This document shows positions 60,040-64,000 of a stretch of DNA of 64,000 nt, piece by piece. Below the pieces are notes generated by a model. It did not search any database. It was not told where the DNA came from and saw nothing but the letters and a program-made list of their open reading frames with translations. Position 1 is the first letter of the stretch. The number at the start of each line of letters is the position of its first letter. Location of the stretch: positions 58,632,909-58,696,908 of the forward strand of contig NC_089234.1 in NCBI RefSeq assembly GCF_963924675.1, given 5' to 3'. The translations under genes and the position numbers were made by a program. The DNA is from Phocoena phocoena. Taxonomy: Eukaryota; Chordata; Mammalia; Artiodactyla; Phocoenidae.

Positions 60040-60262
60040 TTTTTTTGTTTTTGTTTTTGTTTTTGTTTTGCGGTACGCAGGCCTCTCACTGTTGTGGCCT
60101 CTCCCATTGCGGAGCACAGGCTCCGGACACGCAGGCTCAGCGGCCATGGCTCACGGGCCAAGCCACTCCGCGGCATGTGGGACCTTCCCAGACCAGGGCA
60201 CAAACCCGTGTCCCCTGCATTGGCAGGCAGACTCTCAACCACTGCGCCACCAGGGAAGCCCC
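60040..60262 (-). mobile_element. CHR-type SINE, short form
   Basis: Short-form SINE, minus strand, with tail evolved into (TTTTTG)n; the same CTGTTTTTG-like text on both sides blurs the target duplication. Confidence 0.95.
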
Positions 60263-60536
60263 TGTTTTTGTTTTTTTTTATGCTCAACTAGCCCTCAAAT
60301 GGTTACAAGATAACCCCCACTATTCCAACTACCCACAGAGATGGGTAACATCCAGAAATATGTGGGGGAAAAAACTTTCCCAGAAGCCCCTCATCAAACC
60401 TCCCCTCCCTCATTTCTCACTGGCCAGATATGAGTCACATGCCCACATCTTAACTAATTACTAGCGCAAAAAAATGGGACAACCATGACTGGCCTAGACT
60501 GATAAGGATTTTACTCAAGTCACACAGTAGAGGGGT

Positions 60537-60538
<2 letters not shown>

Positions 60539-60572
<34 letters not shown>
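60539..60572. repeat. (AC)17 microsatellite
   Basis: Uninterrupted AC run. Confidence 0.97.
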
Positions 60573-60574
<2 letters not shown>

Positions 60575-60754
60575 AAGATCTGCCTCAAGGACAACAGCAG
60601 TAATGAATGGCTGGGTAAGCTTTTTATTAAGTAAATTGGAGAGCTAATCTTGACATTAGTTACAGATTTTAGCTATGACATATACTGGATTATAGGGCAT
60701 GGCTAGATAATGTCTTTAGCTCTATTACAGCTCTCATGTTCTAAAAGACAGGCA

Positions 60755-60960
60755 ATTAGCATACTGGTTAAGAGCCTGGAGTTTAAAGTTAGACTAACCT
60801 GGGTTTGAATACCCATCCTGCCACTTATTTCCTGTTCTCTCTTCTGAAAATTCAGAGAGTTGTAATATTTAATTAAACAGGATTATGAACATAAAATGCT
60901 TAGTATTTCAGCTAAGCTTCATAGGAAGCACTCAATTTTAACTCACTCCATAAATTTTAA
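60755..60960 (+). mobile_element. MIR, near full length
   Basis: 'agcatactggttaagagcct', 'aacctgggtttgaatacccat', 'cctgccacttatttcctg', and a 3' part with 'gaacataaaatgcttagt' and 'aggaagcactcaat'. Best preserved MIR of the window, tRNA-like head included. Confidence 0.8.
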
Positions 60961-61400
60961 CTAATATTATTAGTCTATAACATACATAATTATTGTGATT
61001 TCTGCACCACTAATTTAGAACTTGTGATAACTAAAACACTGCTTATTTCCAAACCATAAAGATTACTGATCCCACCTCCGATAGTTTATAAATAACAACC
61101 GAGAATTGCTCAACTGAGAATTTAAGAGATTCAATGACATACCTAACAGCTAGCTATCTCTCTCCTAATTCTTCTCCTTTCTCTATAATAGGCATTTCAT
61201 CCACTTAACAACTTAAATACCTTACAGCATTCCTTTTAGGTTCACTCCTCCAAACTCAACATTACAAAACCCAAGTTATTACTTCCCCCAAATCAAATTG
61301 CTTTTACTCTCAAATTTAATAGGACCATCATTTATCTATACAGATGCCAAAGACAAAAATTCAAAACCTTCCTGGATGTCCTTTCTCCTCATCAGTCACT
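60960..61400. other. Unassigned AT-rich DNA
   Basis: Nothing recognised. Confidence 0.5.
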
Positions 61401-61870
61401 AAATCCTGTCAATTCAACCTCTGAATTGTATTTCAAATTCATTCCCTATGTTCTGAAGTCATTACTACTACCCTGCAAGAGATCCTCAGTATCTCATTCA
61501 TATCTATTAGGAAGAGTTTTTAAACTAGTACACCCGCCTCCAGCCTCAACTTCTCTCCACTTCATCCTGTATTCTATCAATTATCTTTGTAAAATGCAGA
61601 CTAAGCAGGTTTTCCTGCTTTAAAGCCTTCACAGGTCCCACATACCTCTCAACTTTACCCAAAAACTTAGCCTAGTATATAAGACCTCTCTCATAATTTG
61701 GCTCCAACCTACATGTGTAGCTAGCTTCTTCTCTTACCTCTCCTTCCATAGCATACCTAGTGTTAAAACCAAACTAAACAATACCTCATCATTCTCTACA
61801 TACACGTCACTCATTCATGCTTCTGTGTGTTCATGTAGATCCCTCTATCTGGGGCATAGGGGTGCAAACT
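61400..61870 (+). mobile_element. L2 fragment
   Basis: Plus-strand L2 order: 'ttttcctgctttaaagcctt', 'cataatttggctccaaccta', 'tctcttacctctccttcc', 'tgttcatgtagatccctct'. Confidence 0.6.
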
Positions 61871-61913
61871 AAAGAATGTTACTTGCCATCTGGTTCTAAA
61901 GAATGAAGCCACA

Positions 61914-61955
61914 GGAGTTCCCTGGTGGCACAGTGGCTAAGAATCAGCCTGCCAG
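61914..61955 (+). mobile_element. CHR-type SINE stub (5' 42 bases)
   Basis: 'gttccctggtggcacagtgg' and 'aagaatcagcctgccagg' are the first 42 bases of a long-form SINE, cut off exactly where L1 5' UTR sequence begins. The rest would be expected downstream of the L1, outside this window. Confidence 0.85.
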
Positions 61956-62099
61956 GTGTGTCTCCCCACAACTAGGGCACCTGCCAGACGCTGGTGGGGG
62001 ACCTCGACACCCAAGGAGACAAGAGGAACGCCCAAGCGACCGGGGAGGATGTGGGGGGAGTGAGGAGGGAGAAGTGGTGGAGGACAGATAGGACTGGCA

Positions 62100-62815
62100 C
62101 CACTGAGGGGTGGCTGAGAAGGGGGAGGGGTTCCTACACCTGGAGGAACCCTGAGGGCTCAGAGGATTGGGGGGGGAGCATGCCTAGCACTTCCCCTGCC
62201 CAATCGGGCCCGGGAAGCCTGCGGGACTCCCAGCTCTGTCCTCCGAGGCCCCCTCTGGGCCATGTTGGTTGTAGGGGCACAGGAGGGAGGCAGAGGGTAG
62301 TGGGGGGAGAAGAGGAGAGGTGGACGGAGGGGGGCGCTCCAGGATCGGAGGATCAGGGGAGGCACAGAGGGTGTCTGGGAAACCTCTTGGGCTCCCGGGC
62401 CTAGTCCTCTGTTCTCCGGGGCCCCCTCCGGACTCGTGGGTCCTAGGAGGGAGGGAGGAGGGGGAAGAAGAGGAGAGGCGGATGGTTGGGGAGGGACCCT
62501 CCAGGACCGGAGGATCAGGGGAGATGCTGTGGGTGTTTCCCCCGCCCACTTGGGCCCCAGGAAGCCTGCTGGGCTTCCAGGTCTGGTGCCCTGCCTTCTG
62601 GGGCCCCCCTCTGGCCACATGGGTCCTAGGGGCATGGGTTGGGGAGGGGCCCTATGGGATTGGAGGATATGGGAACGCACCTAGTGTTTACCCCACCCAC
62701 TTGGGCCCATTGAGCCTGCTGGGGTCCTGGACCTGGTCCCCAGCCCTCCAGGCCACAGGCACACCTGGGCCCCTAGGGCTTCCTAAGCCCTACCTCCCAC
62801 CTCCCACCCCCACCC
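62100..62815 (+). promoter_or_regulatory. L1 5' UTR tandem GC-rich monomers
   Basis: Units that begin GGAGGAT or AGAGGAT start near 62161, 62347, 62509 and 62662 (spacings about 186, 162 and 153), preceded by a partial unit. Each unit has GGGCCC and 'cctgctggg'-type text, then 'gggtcctaggggc'-type text, then a G/A-rich block. In other mammals L1 monomers carry the internal Pol II promoter; promoter activity here is inference. Confidence 0.75.
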
Positions 62816-63377
62816 CCAGGGCCTTTTCCAGCCCTGTGGGTCCTAAGCATAGGCCCCACCCAACACCTAAATCCCACCCCTACCTACACCCCATCCCCTA
62901 CAGACAAGGCCTTTTCTGGCTTCTATTTTTCCCCCCTCCTCTTTTTTTACTATTGTGGTTGTTTTACCTTCTAGTTGTTGTTTCATCTATATTTTAATTT
63001 TTTAATTCTTTTTAAGATATCAGTTTTCTAATCTTATTTTCTTTTTTACTCTATGTTGTTGTTCTGCTCTGTTTTTTCTTTTTTCTTTTTTTGCTGCCCC
63101 ATGTGGCTTGCGGGATCTTGCTTCACCAGCCGGGGGGTCAGGCCAGAGCTCCTGCGGTGAGAGCTCCGAGTCTGAACCACCAGACTAACAGAGAACCTCA
63201 GACACCAGGGAATATTCACCAGAGTGAGGTCTTCTGGAGGTCCTCATCTCAGCACCAAGACCCAGCTCTACCCAACAACCTACAAACTCCAGTGCTGGAA
63301 GTCTCAGGCCAAACAACCAGTAACACAGGAACACATTCCCACCCATCAAAAAACAAAAAATGAGATGACAAAAAAAT

Positions 63378-64000
63378 ATGTCACAGACGAAGGAGCAAGG
63401 TAAAAAGCTACAAGACCACATAAACGAAGAGGAAATAGGCAACTCACCTGAAAAAGAATTCAGAATAACGACAGTAAAGATGATCCAGATTCTCAGAATG
63501 GAGGAACGGATTGAGAAAATACAAGAAATGTTTAACAAAGATCTAGAAGAACTAAAGAAGAGAGATGAACAACACAATATTGAAATGAAAACTACACTAG
63601 AAGGAACCAATAACAGAATAACTGAGGCAGAAGAACGAATAAGTGAGCTGCAAGACAGAATGATGGAAATAACTGCCAAGGAGGAAAATAAAGATCAAAA
63701 GAGTGAAAGGAATTGAAGACAATCTCAGAGACCTCTGGGACAACACTAAAGGCACCACATTCGAATTACAGGGGTTACAGAGAAGAAGAGAAAAAGAAAG
63801 GGTCTGAGAAAATATCTGAAGAGATTATAGTGGAAAACTTCCCTAACACAGGAAAGGAAATAGTCACCCAAGTCCAGGAAGGGCAGAGTCCCATACAGTA
63901 TAAACCCTAGGAGAAACACACCAAGACACATATTAATCAAACTAACAAAAATTAAATTCAAAGAAAAAATATTAAAAGCAGCAAGGGAAAAGCAAAACAT
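63378..64000 (+). pseudogene. L1 ORF1, frameshifted and cut by window end
   Basis: Start ATG at 63378 gives MSQTKEQGKKLQDHINEEE, then coiled-coil text (EERIEKIQEMFNKDLEEL, ITEAEERISELQDRMMEI) to a stop TGA at 63714-63716. The family frame continues one register over (RDLWDNT...), and again as EKISEEIIVENFPNTGKE at about 63810-63860 before TAG at 63908-63910. So at least two frameshifts lie in the first 540 bases. Continues beyond 64000. Confidence 0.9.

Larger units (their letters stand above)
61956..64000 (+). mobile_element. L1 with long 5' UTR, runs off the window
   Basis: Five-prime part of a cetartiodactyl/cetacean-type L1: GC-rich 5' UTR (61956-62900), T-rich linker (62920-63095), leader (63095-63360) and ORF1 start. 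Unlike the truncated copy at 9846, it keeps its promoter region. ORF1 is frameshifted, so this copy is not autonomous. Confidence 0.9.

Noticed and set aside
61956..62900. CpG-island promoter of a host gene
   Set aside because: The GC-rich block is continuous with an L1 ORF1 leader and built of monomers, so it is explained by the L1 5' UTR.
62320..62997. 225-codon plus-strand frame and overlapping 173-codon minus-strand frame (62159-62680)
   Set aside because: Both lie in the GC-rich L1 5' UTR monomers, where stop codons are rare by composition. The peptides are Gly/Pro/Arg-rich with no domain, and the frames cross monomer borders.

Overview
This window is nuclear DNA of a cetacean, most likely a toothed whale. 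It holds at least 29 copies of the tRNA-derived (tRNA-Glu-like) CHR-type SINEs of whales, hippos and ruminants. Eleven of them are a short, about 200 bp, internally deleted form that I associate with cetaceans. It also holds long copies of the cetartiodactyl L1 lineage over a background of old mammalian L2, MIR, hAT-Charlie and MaLR relics. Base composition is AT-rich, with one GC-rich block near the right end that is an L1 5' UTR.

I found no protein-coding gene, rRNA, tRNA gene or CRISPR array that I can name. The region reads as intergenic or deep-intronic DNA made mainly of layered transposon insertions. One stretch on the minus strand (2195-2465) has an acceptor-like polypyrimidine tract, 76 open codons, a stop and a nearby AATAAA. 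It is offered only as a low-confidence candidate terminal exon.

Layout. 1-3700: L1 relic, purine-rich repeat, MIR, candidate exon, SINE. 3740-6036: decayed hAT-Charlie transposon with transposase remnants on the minus strand. 6045-9845: MIR, L2 and L1 relics with a SINE. 9846-15104: long L1, both ORFs broken, inserted into an older L2 and itself hit by a young SINE. 15105-34700: dense SINE insertions over L1, L2 and MaLR relics, with an unexplained inverted repeat at 20447/21738. 35940-36650: second hAT relic. 36700-55800: SINEs over ancient L1/HAL1 and L2 with long unassigned AT-rich stretches. 56503-57895: two minus-strand LTRs. 58000-61870: unassigned DNA, MIR, L2 and one SINE. 61914-64000: SINE stub followed by the 5' end of an L1 with a tandemly repeated GC-rich 5' UTR and a frameshifted ORF1 that runs off the window.

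The insertion order can be read from target-site duplications: L2/MIR/hAT first, then old L1/HAL1 and MaLR, then the long cetartiodactyl L1 and the long SINE form, then the short SINE form. There is no operon-like or pathway relationship among features; the biology is that of retrotransposition and decay. Repeat family names come from recognition of consensus features, not from a database search.
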